Positions 17,436 through 27,051 are shown, counted from the first letter of the stretch. The stretch is DNA of 64,000 nucleotides from Saccharothrix violaceirubra (GCF_014203755.1 NZ_JACHJS010000001.1:2790001-2854000); one strand, 5' to 3'. The notes: generated by a model not told the origin, from the letters alone. Numbers and translations are program-made.

Positions 17436-19061
17436 ATGCGGTCAACAGCAGCAAGGTGGTCGGTGCGCGGGGCGGCGGTCGGCCTCGTGGCGGCCTGCGC
17501 GTTCACGGCGCTGCCGGCGCGGGCCTCGACCGACGTCGTGCCCGCGGCACTGCTGGGCGCGGTGCTCGACCGGGTCACGGTCTTGGACCTCCAGCAGGGC
17601 ATGGACGCCCGGGTGTTCACCTCCGAGCAGGTGACCCGCGCCTACCTCCGGCGCATCGACACCCTCAACCCCCGGCTCAACGCGGTGCTCGGGGTCAACC
17701 CCGACGCCGTCGAGCTGGCTCGCCAGAGCGACGCCCGGCGGCGTGAGCACCGGTCGCGTGGGCCGCTCGAAGGCATTCCGGTGCTGATCAAGGGCAACAC
17801 GGACACCGCCGACCGGCAGCCGACGACGGCCGGGTCCACGGCCCTGTCGGAGGCGAAGCCCGCGAAGGACGCGTTCCTCGTCTCCCGGCTGCGCGAGGCC
17901 GGCGCGGTCATCCTCGGCAAGGCGAACCTCTCGATCTGGTCGAACTTCCGCGGCTCCGACGCCCTCGCGGGCTGGAGCGCGACCGGCGGCCAGACCCGCA
18001 ACCCCTACGTGCTGGACCGCAGCCCGTGCGGCTCGTCCAGCGGCTCGGCCGCCGCCGCGGCGGCGAACCTCGCGGCGATCACGATCGGCACCGACACCGA
18101 CGGGTCGATCGTCTGCCCGGCGGCGATGACCTCGACCGTCGGCGTCAAGCCCTCGCTGGGCCTGGTCAGCCGGACCGGCGTCGTCCCGATCACCAGCCGG
18201 CACGACAGCCCCGGGCCCATCACCCGCTCCGTGACCGACGCGGCCGTGACGCTCTGGGCGCTGCACGGCACCGACCCCGCCGACCCCGACTCGGCGGCCG
18301 CCGCCGGCGCGCTGCCCGCCGACTACACCCGGGTGCTCAGGACCGACGCGCTGCGCGGCAAGCGCATCGGCGTCTGGCGCAAGGGGCACCAGGGCATCGA
18401 CCCCGACGCCGACCGGGTCTTCGACGCCTCCGTCGCGAAGCTGCGCGACCTCGGCGCGACGGTTGTGGAGGGCGCCGACCTGCCCGACTTCCAGGAGGTG
18501 GTGGTGCCGCACCTGCTGCCCGCCGTCCTGACCGAGTTCAAGCACGACCTCGACGCCTACCTGGCCAAGACGCCCGGCTCACACCCGAAGAACCTCACCG
18601 GCCTGATCGAGTACAACCGGCGGCACGCGGACGTCGAGTTGGCGACGTTCGGCCAGGACCTGTTCGAGATGGCCGACAAGACCGACGGCGACATCACCGA
18701 CCCGGAGTACCGGTCGCACCGCGAGGCCGCGACGACCGCGGGCCGGCAGGGCATCGACGACGTGCTCGCCGCGCACCGCCTCGACGCCATCGTCACGCCC
18801 ACCGAGCTGCCCGCACCGCCTGTCGACTACCAGGGCGGCGACCCCGTGCGTGACTCGTTCGCGGGCACGAGCCGCCACACGTCGGCGGCCGGCTACCCGC
18901 ACCTGTCCGTGCCGGCGGGCTTCAGCCGCGAGGGTCTGCCGCTGGGGCTGTCGTTCCTGGGCACGCGCTTCAGCGACGCGAAGCTGCTCTCGTTCGCCTA
19001 CGCCTACGAGCAGGCCACCCACGCCCGCAAGGCGCCCCGCTACCTGCCCACCGCGAAGTGA
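17436..19061 (+). CDS. Secreted amidase-signature enzyme
   Basis: 541 residues. A signal peptide (MRSTAARWSVRGAAVGLVAA, then FTALPARA) is followed by the amidase signature fold. Catalytic Lys119 lies in VLIKGN, the glycine/serine loop CGSSSGSAAA at residues 198-207, and the nucleophile Ser224 in GTDTDGSI. This is the Ser-cisSer-Lys triad of the AS family, which hydrolyses amides such as nitrile-derived amides, acyl amines or peptide amides. The residues before Ser224 differ from the common GSDTGGS. ATG at 17436 is preceded by GAAGGGG. No operon partner is evident. Confidence 0.9.
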   Translation: MRSTAARWSVRGAAVGLVAACAFTALPARASTDVVPAALLGAVLDRVTVLDLQQGMDARVFTSEQVTRAYLRRIDTLNPRLNAVLGVNPDAVELARQSDARRREHRSRGPLEGIPVLIKGNTDTADRQPTTAGSTALSEAKPAKDAFLVSRLREAGAVILGKANLSIWSNFRGSDALAGWSATGGQTRNPYVLDRSPCGSSSGSAAAAAANLAAITIGTDTDGSIVCPAAMTSTVGVKPSLGLVSRTGVVPITSRHDSPGPITRSVTDAAVTLWALHGTDPADPDSAAAAGALPADYTRVLRTDALRGKRIGVWRKGHQGIDPDADRVFDASVAKLRDLGATVVEGADLPDFQEVVVPHLLPAVLTEFKHDLDAYLAKTPGSHPKNLTGLIEYNRRHADVELATFGQDLFEMADKTDGDITDPEYRSHREAATTAGRQGIDDVLAAHRLDAIVTPTELPAPPVDYQGGDPVRDSFAGTSRHTSAAGYPHLSVPAGFSREGLPLGLSFLGTRFSDAKLLSFAYAYEQATHARKAPRYLPTAK

Positions 19062-19170
19062 ACACCCGCAGAGGAGTCGTGCGTGCGACGTGCACCGCGA
19101 CGCGGGTGCTCGCGCCGGCCACGGTGGCGCTCAAGCCGGACGAGTAGACAGGAAGAACTTCGATGGAGCC

Positions 19171-19599
19171 TCAGCGTGGAGCCGAGGGTGCCGGTGCCAC
19201 ATCCCGACGGGGTGGAAAGGGGCCTGCTGGCTCCCGCGGCGCCTTGATCAACCCGGCGCAGGTCTGGCGGTGCGGCTGTGCCCGTAGCCGGGTTTCGTGC
19301 CGATCAGGCGACGACGGCTCCATCGGCGGCGGGGCGTGGCCGGTGGAGCGGTCGCGGGTCGACTCGGTCGAGCAGCCGGGTGCGTGCGGTAGGCGCGCGG
19401 TGCCGGTGAAGCTGGAGCCGCCGTCGAAGAACGTGATCGCGGCGGTGCCCTGGTCACCGCTCCACGTGACGGTGGTGCCGGTCGACGGCGCGCCGGATCC
19501 GGGGACGACCTGGCTGCGGGCGGAGATCTGGATGGTCAGGTCCTGGTCGGCCTGCCGGCCGCCGCCACCGGTGTGGATCTCGGTGCGGTAGGTCGCCAT
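19171..19599 (-). CDS. Small protein of unknown function
   Basis: 142 residues from ATG 19599, which has GAGGAGGCC just upstream. The first ~70 residues look like a small beta-rich domain (ATYRTEIHTGGGGRQADQDL, SGAPSTGTTVTWSGDQ, TAAITFFDGGSSFTGTARL). The remainder (Pro/Arg/His-rich) looks poorly coding, so the true C-terminus may be shorter or frameshifted near 19390. It is transcribed divergently from the peptide/export locus at 20114 and could share its control region. I recognise no family. Confidence 0.5.
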   Translation of the reverse strand: MATYRTEIHTGGGGRQADQDLTIQISARSQVVPGSGAPSTGTTVTWSGDQGTAAITFFDGGSSFTGTARLPHAPGCSTESTRDRSTGHAPPPMEPSSPDRHETRLRAQPHRQTCAGLIKAPREPAGPFPPRRDVAPAPSAPR

Positions 19600-20113
19600 G
19601 GGGGCCTCCTCGTGCTGCGGTGGTCGTTGCCCGATCACTGCCACCCGGGCATTGGTCCCCGCGCTCGCGACGGTGAACGCCTTGCCGCTACCGGGCGGAA
19701 TTCCGTCCAAGAGGTGATCGTCACCGGTTCGGGGGAAGTGGTCTCGACAAGGTTGTGGATGTGAGATGCGGTCACGAATTGAAATCGGTGCCGGTCACCA
19801 CGGCCGACCGGGCCGTAGTGGCAGTCGCGAGCCGACTTGTGCTGAACCCCGCCTGCGCGGTACCTATTGGACACTTGCGCTTAATCCTTTGTTCCGTGCC
19901 GCGTCGTGCGTCCGACGGAAGGCCCCGGAGCGGCTGGTTCCGCGGAAACCGGCAGAATGGGCGGAAGTTCTTTTCTGCCTGTTCCTCCGCGTGTTCTGCC
20001 GCCTGGGCGGGGTCGTACTTTTCTCTCGTGGCCGAAAGGCGACACCGCGAGGACGACGGCCTCCGGATCCGCAATGGGCTTCTGACGAAGCGCGTCCGAC
20101 CAGGAGAAGAACA

Positions 20114-20251
20114 ATGGCGAACGACCAGATCAACCCGGTCTCCGACGACGTCGAGATCACCGCTGTCGTCGAGCTCGACGACGCCGACCTGGACACCGTT
20201 GCAGGCGGTTACGGCGAGTACGGCAGCGGCCGTCGCATCCCCCGCGCGTAA
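20114..20251 (+). CDS. Double-glycine-leader precursor peptide (putative RiPP/bacteriocin)
   Basis: A 45-residue peptide. An acidic leader (VELDDADLDTVAGG, residues about 19-32) has the ELxxxxLxxVxGG pattern cut by C39 peptidases. The predicted mature part is the 13-mer YGEYGSGRRIPRA, with two Tyr, one Ser, no Cys and no Thr. CAGGAGAAG sits eight bases before the ATG. It is followed 93 bp later by the HlyD-like adaptor and C39-peptidase transporter genes, which supports a secreted peptide. No lanthionine synthetase, radical-SAM or YcaO gene is nearby, so the core may be unmodified or modified from elsewhere. Too small for routine gene callers. Confidence 0.8.
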   Translation: MANDQINPVSDDVEITAVVELDDADLDTVAGGYGEYGSGRRIPRA

Positions 20252-20344
20252 GTAGACCGCCAGTCTGACTGTTGCGACGACGGGCGCGTCGGGATTCGTT
20301 CCCGGCGTGCCCGTTCGCGTTTCCGGTCGACCTAGGAGGAGCCG

Positions 20345-21076
20345 GTGAAGTTCCGCAAGCGCGCCCTTGAGTCGCTTGAGTCTCCGGAGCAGTTGGACGA
20401 GGTCGCGCGGCTTGCCCCGGTGCCTGCCTGGCTGACGGCGCTTGCCCTGACCCTGGTGGTGGTCGCCGCGGGCGCCTGGTCCGTCTTCGGGACGGTGCCC
20501 AAGACCGTTTCCGCGTCCGGCGTGCTCACGCGCGCCTCCGGTGTGTCTACTGTGGACGCCACGCGCGCGGGTCTGGTGACCGGCGTCCTGGCCCGGTCCG
20601 GCGAGCGGCTGGAAAAGGGGCAGGCGCTTTACGAACTGACCGACGACGGCGGCACGGTCACCGTCGGCTCGCCCTGGACCGCGTACGTGGTCGGCACGCT
20701 GGTCTCGCCCGGACAGTGGGTGGAGACCGGGACCGGGGTCGCGAATCTCGAACGGCTCGACACTCCCGACGACCGGGTGCGGGCCGTGGTCTACGTCGCC
20801 GCCTCGGCGGCGCGGTCGGTGCGTGCCGGGATGCGGGTCGAGTTGACCGGGGTGCCCGGTGCGGGGGTGGTGCGTGAGGTCGGGTCGTTCCCGGAGACCG
20901 CCGATTCGTTGCGCGCCTTCCTCGGGCGGACCCGTGACGTCACGCCCTTCCTCGCCGGCGGGCCGGTCGTGGCGGTCATCGTCGAGCCGACCGGTGACCT
21001 CGCGCGCTCGCAGGGTGTCGTCACGGCCCGCATCACGATCGCCGACGAGCGGCCGGTCGACTGGCTGTTCCCGTGA
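20345..21076 (+). CDS. NHLM-type secretion adaptor (HlyD-like membrane fusion protein)
   Basis: 243 residues from GTG 20345, with AGGAGG just upstream. A short cytoplasmic head and one membrane helix (LTALALTLVVVAAGAWSVFG, about 30-50) precede a lipoyl/barrel-sandwich segment (VDATRAGLVTGVLARSGERL, KGQALYELTDDGG) and a beta-barrel region. This is the compact layout of the HlyD-like proteins in NHLM bacteriocin secretion systems, which link the two ABC subunits. Its stop overlaps the next start (GTGA), so the export genes are translationally coupled. Confidence 0.85.
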   Translation: MKFRKRALESLESPEQLDEVARLAPVPAWLTALALTLVVVAAGAWSVFGTVPKTVSASGVLTRASGVSTVDATRAGLVTGVLARSGERLEKGQALYELTDDGGTVTVGSPWTAYVVGTLVSPGQWVETGTGVANLERLDTPDDRVRAVVYVAASAARSVRAGMRVELTGVPGAGVVREVGSFPETADSLRAFLGRTRDVTPFLAGGPVVAVIVEPTGDLARSQGVVTARITIADERPVDWLFP

Positions 21077-23229
21077 CGGCCGTCGCCAAGCGGACCGCGC
21101 GCCGGCGGGTCCGCACGCCCACGCTGATCCAGATGGAGGCGACCGAGTGCGGCGCGGCCTCGTTGGGCATCGTCCTGTCCCACTACGGCCGGCACGTGCC
21201 GCTGGAAGAACTGCGGCGGGACTGCGGCGTCGGGCGGGACGGTTCTACGGCGTCCGGGCTGGTCAAGGCCGCGCGGCGGCATGGGCTGACCGCCAAGGGT
21301 AAGCAGTGTGGGATCGCGGGCCTTGGCGAACTGCGGCTGCCGGCCGTCCTCTACTGGCGGTTCGAGCACTTCCTGGTGCTGGAGGGGATGAATCGCCGGC
21401 GGGTTCGGGTGAACGATCCGGCGTTGGGGCCCCGCGCCATCGGGTGGGACGAGTTCGAGCGCTCCTACACCGGCATCGCGATCGACCTGGAACCCGGGCC
21501 CGCTTTCCGGCGCGAGGGTCGACAGTTCAGCCTGCTCGCGGCGGTGGCCCGGCGGTGGCGTCACCTCGGCTCGGTGGTCCCGTTGACCGTGCTGCTCGGC
21601 TTGCTCGTGGCGGTGGTGGGGATCGCGTTCCCTTTGCTGTCGCGGGTGTTCGTCGATCGGGTGCTGCTCGGCGGGGACGCCGGCGTGACGGGCGGTCTGG
21701 TGTCGGCGTTGGCGATCGCGACGGTGATCACGTTCGTCGCGGCGCTCGTGCAGCGGCTTCTGCTGGTCCGGGCGGAGACCGCTGTCGCGCTCGGTGGGGC
21801 CGCCCGGTTCTTCCGGCACGTGCTGCGGCTGCCGCAGGCGTTCTTCGACCAGCGGCAGGCCGCCGACCTCGCCCACCGGGTCGAGACCAACGACGCGGTG
21901 GCCGAGGTGTTCACCCGGCGGCTCGCCGCGACCGCCGTCGACCTTGCCCTGGTGCTGGCTTACGGTGTCCTGCTCTGCCGGTACGACCCGGTGCTCGGGC
22001 TGTGCGCCACGGCCTGCTCCGGGCTCAACGTCGTGGTGCTGCGGTGGTTGTCGGGGTTGCGCACGGCCGCCGTCGCCGGAGTCCAGGCTGAGCGGAGCCG
22101 TTGGTACGGCACTGTCGTATCGACTATCGCGATGATCGAGACGACGAAGGCGAACGGGCAGGAGGACCTGGCTTTCCGGCAGTTCGCCGCCCGCCAAGCC
22201 GCGGTGAGCAGTGGCCGGCAACGGGCCGGGGTGCCGGCCGCCGTGCTCGGCGTGGTCCCGACGCTCGTGCTGGCCGTGACCACCGCCGTGCTGTTGGCCG
22301 TCGGCAGCGGGCTGGTCGTGGCGGGCACCCTGACCGTCGGCCTGCTCGTCGCGGTGCAGACCCTGGTCACGGCGATGAACCGGCCGATCGACGACCTGGC
22401 CGACGTCAGCGCCCGCGTGGCGGAGGTCGGCGTCGACGTCCGGCGGCTGCTGGACGTCGAGCACTACCCGGTGCCCCCGCCCCCGCCGCACCCCGTCGCG
22501 GACGTGCCGATGGAGGGCCGGGTGGTGGTCGAGTCGGTCACCTTCGGCTACAACCCCTCGGCAGCGCCGCTGTTGACCGACTTCTCCCTGGATCTGCCGC
22601 CCGGCGCCCGGGTGGCGCTCGTCGGCGGTTCCGGCAGCGGGAAGTCGACGGTGGGCCGGCTGGTCGTCGGGCTCCACCGGCCGTGGCGCGGGCGCGTCAC
22701 GATCGACGGGTACGACCTCGACGACCTCGACCCGGACCTGCGGGCGGCGATCACCGCGGTGGTCGACCAGGACGGGACCCTGTTCCAGGGCACCGTGCGC
22801 GACAACGTCACGTTGTGGGACCCCACCATCGGTGACGACGACGTCCTCGCCGCTCTGGCCGACGCGCAGATCCTGCACGAGGTCCGCGACCTGGACGCCC
22901 CGGTGCGCCAAGGCGGCCGGAACTTCTCCGGCGGGCAGCGGCAACGCCTGGTCATCGCCCGCGCCCTGGCCCGCCGACCCCGGCTGCTGGTGCTCGACGA
23001 GGCCACCAGCGCCCTGGACACCGCGACGGAAGCGCTCCTCGACGCCGACCTCCGGCGACGCGGGGCGACCTGCCTGATCATCGCCCACCGGCTGGCCACC
23101 GTCCGCGACTGCGACCTGATCGTCGTGCTGGCGCACGGCCGGGAGGTCGAACGCGGCACGCACGACGAGCTGCTTGCCCGCGACGGTGCCTACGCCGACC
23201 TCGTCCGGCACCACGAGACCCGGAGGTGA
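21073..23229 (+). CDS. C39-peptidase/permease/ATPase exporter (NHLM ABC1 type)
   Basis: 718 residues in three parts. An N-terminal C39 peptidase (about 1-140) has Cys26 in QMEATECGAAS, His99 in RFEHFLVLEG and Asp115 in VNDPALG; it should remove the leader after Gly-Gly. The membrane domain (about 160-440) has about six helices. The ATPase (about 480-718) has Walker A GGSGSGKST (518-526), signature SGGQRQRL, Walker [13 protein letters not shown] and the H-loop IIAHRLAT. All catalytic residues are intact. This is the peptidase-containing transporter of NHLM systems, acting on the peptide encoded at 20114. Its start lies in the stop of the HlyD-like gene. Confidence 0.92.
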   Translation: MTAVAKRTARRRVRTPTLIQMEATECGAASLGIVLSHYGRHVPLEELRRDCGVGRDGSTASGLVKAARRHGLTAKGKQCGIAGLGELRLPAVLYWRFEHFLVLEGMNRRRVRVNDPALGPRAIGWDEFERSYTGIAIDLEPGPAFRREGRQFSLLAAVARRWRHLGSVVPLTVLLGLLVAVVGIAFPLLSRVFVDRVLLGGDAGVTGGLVSALAIATVITFVAALVQRLLLVRAETAVALGGAARFFRHVLRLPQAFFDQRQAADLAHRVETNDAVAEVFTRRLAATAVDLALVLAYGVLLCRYDPVLGLCATACSGLNVVVLRWLSGLRTAAVAGVQAERSRWYGTVVSTIAMIETTKANGQEDLAFRQFAARQAAVSSGRQRAGVPAAVLGVVPTLVLAVTTAVLLAVGSGLVVAGTLTVGLLVAVQTLVTAMNRPIDDLADVSARVAEVGVDVRRLLDVEHYPVPPPPPHPVADVPMEGRVVVESVTFGYNPSAAPLLTDFSLDLPPGARVALVGGSGSGKSTVGRLVVGLHRPWRGRVTIDGYDLDDLDPDLRAAITAVVDQDGTLFQGTVRDNVTLWDPTIGDDDVLAALADAQILHEVRDLDAPVRQGGRNFSGGQRQRLVIARALARRPRLLVLDEATSALDTATEALLDADLRRRGATCLIIAHRLATVRDCDLIVVLAHGREVERGTHDELLARDGAYADLVRHHETRR

Positions 23230-23233
23230 CGCC

Positions 23234-24172
23234 GTGCTCCACGCTCCGGCGTACTGGGACTTCCTCACCGCCTCGGCGTCGGCGGCGTCCGCGCGACCGC
23301 GCCGGCTCGACGGGTGGCGGCTCGCCTACCTGGTCGAGGGCGGCCCGGTCGACGTCTTCGGGGTGCGGGAACTCCCCGACGGCCGCCGGTCCCGCCGCCG
23401 GTTCGTGGCGCGCTGCCCGGTGTTCAGCGCCGTGCCGCCACCGGCCCTGACGGGCGAGTGGCAGCTCTACGCGGTGCCGCTGCCCGGCGGTCGCCTGCGG
23501 GAACTCCACGAGCCGGGGTTCCCCTGGTGGGCCGCTCTCGCCCCTGCGCTGGACCGGGCCTTGCAGGCGATGTCCGGCCGGACCCGACCGGCGCACCCGC
23601 CGCGTGACAGCGTGCCGCTGTGGCCGGGCCCGCTCGCCGCCGGCCGGTCCGCGCTGTGCGTCCGACGCCCGCTCTGGCTGTGGGCTCGCGGCGGGTTCCG
23701 GGTCAACGGCGGCGACGTGGTCACCGCCCGGCGGGACGCCGTCCTGCTCACGGCGGGGGACTGGATCGGCGCCGAGGACGACTGCGTCCTCGCTCTCCGC
23801 ACCACGGAAGAGGTTCTGCGCGCCGGCGGGCTCACCGACGTCGTCGGCGGCCACCTGACCCGGCTGGCCTGGGCTGCCATGGCCGAGGCGCGCGCGGACG
23901 ACGAACGTCTCCTCGCCGCGCTCGCCGAACGCCGGCGTGCCCACCGGTCCGCGCTCGCCGCGACCGCCCACCGCGCCCTGGGCGAACTGGGCCTGGGCGC
24001 CCGCACCGGCCCGGTGGACCGGACCGGCGGTGGGCCCCGCGGCCCGGTGGTCCGGTCCGGAGAGCCCCGCGACCTGGCGGGCCGGGCCGGTGGGGAGCCC
24101 CAGGACCTGATGGGGCGGGCCGGTGGAGAGCCCCACGACGTGCTGCGCGCGGTGACCGGGTGGGGGCGGTGA
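23234..24172 (+). CDS. Stand-alone N-terminal domain of the second NHLM ABC transporter
   Basis: 312 residues, GTG at 23234 after GGAGG, four bases past the previous stop. The sequence LDGWRLAYLVEGGPVDVFGV, then RRFVARCPVFSAV, and later WARGGFRVNGGDVVTA resembles the N-terminal sensor-like extension normally fused to the permease/ATPase in NHLM ABC2 proteins. Here it is its own gene, ending in a Gly/Pro/Arg low-complexity tail with 11-residue repeats. It overlaps the following transporter gene by GTGA. Probably a split subunit of the exporter; cytoplasmic and without catalytic motifs. Confidence 0.7.
   Translation: MLHAPAYWDFLTASASAASARPRRLDGWRLAYLVEGGPVDVFGVRELPDGRRSRRRFVARCPVFSAVPPPALTGEWQLYAVPLPGGRLRELHEPGFPWWAALAPALDRALQAMSGRTRPAHPPRDSVPLWPGPLAAGRSALCVRRPLWLWARGGFRVNGGDVVTARRDAVLLTAGDWIGAEDDCVLALRTTEEVLRAGGLTDVVGGHLTRLAWAAMAEARADDERLLAALAERRRAHRSALAATAHRALGELGLGARTGPVDRTGGGPRGPVVRSGEPRDLAGRAGGEPQDLMGRAGGEPHDVLRAVTGWGR
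24074..24139 (+). repeat. Two 33-bp imperfect tandem repeats in a low-complexity tail
   Basis: Two consecutive 33-bp units (24074-24106, 24107-24139) encode LAGRAGGEPQD and LMGRAGGEPHD. A related GEPRD unit precedes them. They form the flexible C-terminal tail exactly where the NHLM ABC2 protein is split into two genes. Confidence 0.75.
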
Positions 24173-26196
24173 GCGCGTCGCCGGTGGACCCGTCGGCGGT
24201 GCTGCGGTCGCACGCGCGGCGGTCCGGGATCCGGCTGCGCCGGACCCGGCTGGACCGGGGCTGGGGGCGTCGCGACGTCGGCCCGCTGATCGGTACGCGC
24301 GCCGACGGGACGGGCGACCCCGTGCCGCTGGTGTTCGCGCGTGGTCGCTACCACGTGGTCCACCCCCTGACCCGGGCGCGCACGCCGGTGGACGCGACCG
24401 CGTTCGCCGACAGCGCCGCCGCCCCGCACCTGCCGTTGCCCGCGCGGGCCCGCCTGCGGCACCTGCTGCGCCGGGGGCTCACCGGCAACGGCCGCGACCT
24501 GCGCGGGATGCTGGTGGCCGGCGCGCTCGTCGCGGTCCTCCACCTGGCGACCCCGCTGATCATCGGTCGGGTCCTCGGCGGGCTCGTCCGGGGCGACCTG
24601 CGCGGGATAGCCTGGGACGTCGTCCTCTACCTGGCGACCGCCGTGGCGGCGGCGTTGCTGGAGGTCGTGCTGAACCTGCGCGCGTTGCGGTTCGAGGACC
24701 GGTTCGAGGCGAATCTTCACCTGGCGGTGTGGGATCGGCTGCTTCGGCTGCCCACCGGCTTCTTCCGGGGGACGACCAGCGGTGCGCTGGCGAACCGGGT
24801 GCTTGGCGTCGCCCACGCGCGGCAGGCCCTGGACGGGGTGCCGGCCAGGGCGCTCCTCGCGTTGTGCACCGCCTGCGCCGGGGTCGGGCTGCTGCTCGTC
24901 GTGGAGTCGGCGCTGACCTGGGTCGGGTTCGGGCTGGTCGTCGGCACGGCGTTGGTGAGCACCGCGCTCGGCGCGGTGGTCGTGCGCCGGCAGCGGGCCG
25001 CGCTGCCCGCCGAGCACCGTGCGGCCTCGGTCACCGACGAGGTGTTGGCCGGCGTCACGACGATCAAGACCGCCGCCGCCGAACCCCGGGCTTTTGGCCG
25101 GTGGGCTGAGGCCGCGGTGGCGGCACGGGCCGGGGTGCGGCGCGTGCGGCGGGTCCAGGCGGGGTTCGCGGCGCTGGTCACGGCGTTGCCGATCGGCACC
25201 CAACTGGTGTTGCTGGCGGTGCTGTCGGGTCCGCTGAGCGGGCAGGTGCCGGCCGACCGGTTCTTCACGGCCAACGCGGGGCTGGCGCTGCTGGTGCAGG
25301 CGACGATCACGTTGTGCGCGGCCGGGGTCGACGTCGCCGCCGCGTTGCCCCGCCTCGAAGAGGTGACCGACGTGCTCGCCGCGTCGCCGGAGAGCGAGCC
25401 GGGGGCGCGGCAGGTGGAACTCGCCGGCGGGATCGAAGTCTGCGGCGTGACGTTCCGCTACCCGGGCTCGGACAAGCCCGTGCTCGACGACGTCTCCCTG
25501 CACGTCCGACCCGGCGAGTTCGTCGCGCTCGTCGGACCGAGCGGGTCGGGCAAGTCGACCCTGCTGCGGCTGCTGCTGGGGTTGGAACGGCCCGAGGCGG
25601 GGACGGTGCGCTACGACGGGTACGACTTGGCGGCGCTGGACGTGGGGGCCGTGCGCCGCCAGTGTGGCGTCGTTCTCCAGGACGGGCGGCTGTTCGGCGG
25701 CACCCTGCGCGAGAACATCTGCGGCGCGGACCCGTTGCCACTGGAGGAAGTGTGGGAGGCGGTCCGGTGGGCGGGGCTGGAGGAGGACGTCCGCCGGCTG
25801 CCGATGGGGCTGCACACCGTGGTGCCGTACGGGGGCGGCACGTTGTCGGTCGGGCAGCGCCAGCGGGTGCTGATCGCCCGCGCGCTCGCGGCGAAACCCC
25901 GGGTGCTGTTCTTCGACGAGGCCACCAGCGCGTTGGACAACCGGACCCAGGAGCTCGTGACCGCCGGCACCCGCCGGTCCGCCGCCACCCGCGTGGTCGT
26001 GGCACACCGGCTGTCGACCGTGCGGGACGCGGACCGGATCTTCGTGCTGGACCGGGGCCGGGTCGTGCAGGCCGGCACGTTCGCCGAGTTGTTCGCCGAC
26101 GCCGGCGGCCTGTTCCACCGGCTGGCGGCACGGCAGGTGGTGGGGGCGCACTTGGCCGTCGGCTCGGCGGGGCGCCCCGCGCTGGAGGTCGACTGA
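24169..26196 (+). CDS. NHLM-type permease/ATPase subunit (ABC2), lacking its usual N-terminal extension
   Basis: 675 residues from GTG 24169, which overlaps the preceding stop. A ~100-residue lead-in ([36 protein letters not shown]) precedes about six membrane helices (100-400). The ATPase has Walker [11 protein letters not shown]-loop [17 protein letters not shown], Walker [13 protein letters not shown] and H-loop VVAHRLST. The signature LSVGQRQR has Val where ABC1 has Gly (SGGQ) and remains plausible. It has no peptidase domain. It probably forms a heteromeric exporter with the C39 transporter and the HlyD-like protein. Full-length homologues carry the domain encoded separately at 23234. 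Confidence 0.88.
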   Translation: MSASPVDPSAVLRSHARRSGIRLRRTRLDRGWGRRDVGPLIGTRADGTGDPVPLVFARGRYHVVHPLTRARTPVDATAFADSAAAPHLPLPARARLRHLLRRGLTGNGRDLRGMLVAGALVAVLHLATPLIIGRVLGGLVRGDLRGIAWDVVLYLATAVAAALLEVVLNLRALRFEDRFEANLHLAVWDRLLRLPTGFFRGTTSGALANRVLGVAHARQALDGVPARALLALCTACAGVGLLLVVESALTWVGFGLVVGTALVSTALGAVVVRRQRAALPAEHRAASVTDEVLAGVTTIKTAAAEPRAFGRWAEAAVAARAGVRRVRRVQAGFAALVTALPIGTQLVLLAVLSGPLSGQVPADRFFTANAGLALLVQATITLCAAGVDVAAALPRLEEVTDVLAASPESEPGARQVELAGGIEVCGVTFRYPGSDKPVLDDVSLHVRPGEFVALVGPSGSGKSTLLRLLLGLERPEAGTVRYDGYDLAALDVGAVRRQCGVVLQDGRLFGGTLRENICGADPLPLEEVWEAVRWAGLEEDVRRLPMGLHTVVPYGGGTLSVGQRQRVLIARALAAKPRVLFFDEATSALDNRTQELVTAGTRRSAATRVVVAHRLSTVRDADRIFVLDRGRVVQAGTFAELFADAGGLFHRLAARQVVGAHLAVGSAGRPALEVD

Positions 26197-26222
26197 CCTC
26201 ACCGTCGACCAGGACCCGGCAC

Positions 26223-26256
26223 GGTCCGGTCACAGCGGAACCGCTGTGACCGGACC
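26223..26256. terminator. 16-bp perfect hairpin, bidirectional terminator
   Basis: GGTCCGGTCACAGCGG, AA, CCGCTGTGACCGGACC is a perfect inverted repeat. It sits between the convergent ends of the export operon (26196) and the DUF4383 gene (26345), so it can end both transcripts. Confidence 0.8.
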
Positions 26257-26344
26257 CGACGGGTTGGTGTACATGACTTGGCGTGACGGCGGTTGCCGTT
26301 GGCGGGGGAGACGTGGTCGTCGGAGCGGATCACGGGAAGGTCGA

Positions 26345-26794
26345 TCACACCCGGTGGCCGTCGCGCGGGGTGGCAGGACGGCTCAGGGCGACGCCGAGTG
26401 CGATCATGCCCACCGCCAGACCGAGGTGGAGCCAGTTGTCGGCGTTGTCGACCGGGACGAAGTTGGCCGCGCTGTCGTGGTCGATCAGCAGGCCGTACAG
26501 CCAGAGGACGAGGTACACGGCGCCGCCCCCGATCAGGTACGCCCGCGCGGTGTTCGCGGCACGGGCCAGCGCGACCCCGGCGACGCCGAATAACAGGTGG
26601 ACGATGTTGTGCAGCACCGAGACCTGGAAGATGCCGAGCAGCTCGGCCTCCGAATGGTGTCCGGCGAAGCTCAGGGCGTCGTAGTCGGTGGTCACGCCGG
26701 GGATGAACCCGGCGACACCGACGAGCAGGAACACCACACCGAGGGCGAGGGCGGCGGTCTGTACCGGAGTACGGGTGGTCGTGGTCGAGGACAT
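26345..26794 (-). CDS. DUF4383 membrane protein
   Basis: 149 residues from ATG 26794, preceded by GGAGATGAG. Four hydrophobic helices (LALGVVFLLVGVAGFIPGV; LGIFQVSVLHNIVHLLFGVA; AYLIGGGAVYLVLWLYGLLI; WLHLGLAVGMIALGVALS) with the conserved HNIVHLxxG and DNxLHL motifs mark the DUF4383 family, common in actinobacteria. Function unknown. It is single-gene and convergent with the export operon. Confidence 0.88.
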   Translation of the reverse strand: MSSTTTTRTPVQTAALALGVVFLLVGVAGFIPGVTTDYDALSFAGHHSEAELLGIFQVSVLHNIVHLLFGVAGVALARAANTARAYLIGGGAVYLVLWLYGLLIDHDSAANFVPVDNADNWLHLGLAVGMIALGVALSRPATPRDGHRV

Positions 26795-27051
26795 CTCATC
26801 TCCTTCGAGTCGAGTGACGGCTACCCGACCAGCCGGCGATGAACCCGCGACCCTCCGCGAGCACGTCCGGGACAGGCGGACAAAGCTGAACGGAAGGCGC
26901 TCCGGCAAGGTGTCGGTATCAGGACCCGCGCCGACTGGCCGACCGGTACCCGTCCGCCTCCTGGGCGGTCAGGTCGGCCCGATGACCTCGACGAGATCCT
27001 TCCCGTGTCGGCGGGTTCCCCCGCTCCTTCACCGAATCCGGCCCCTACGGG

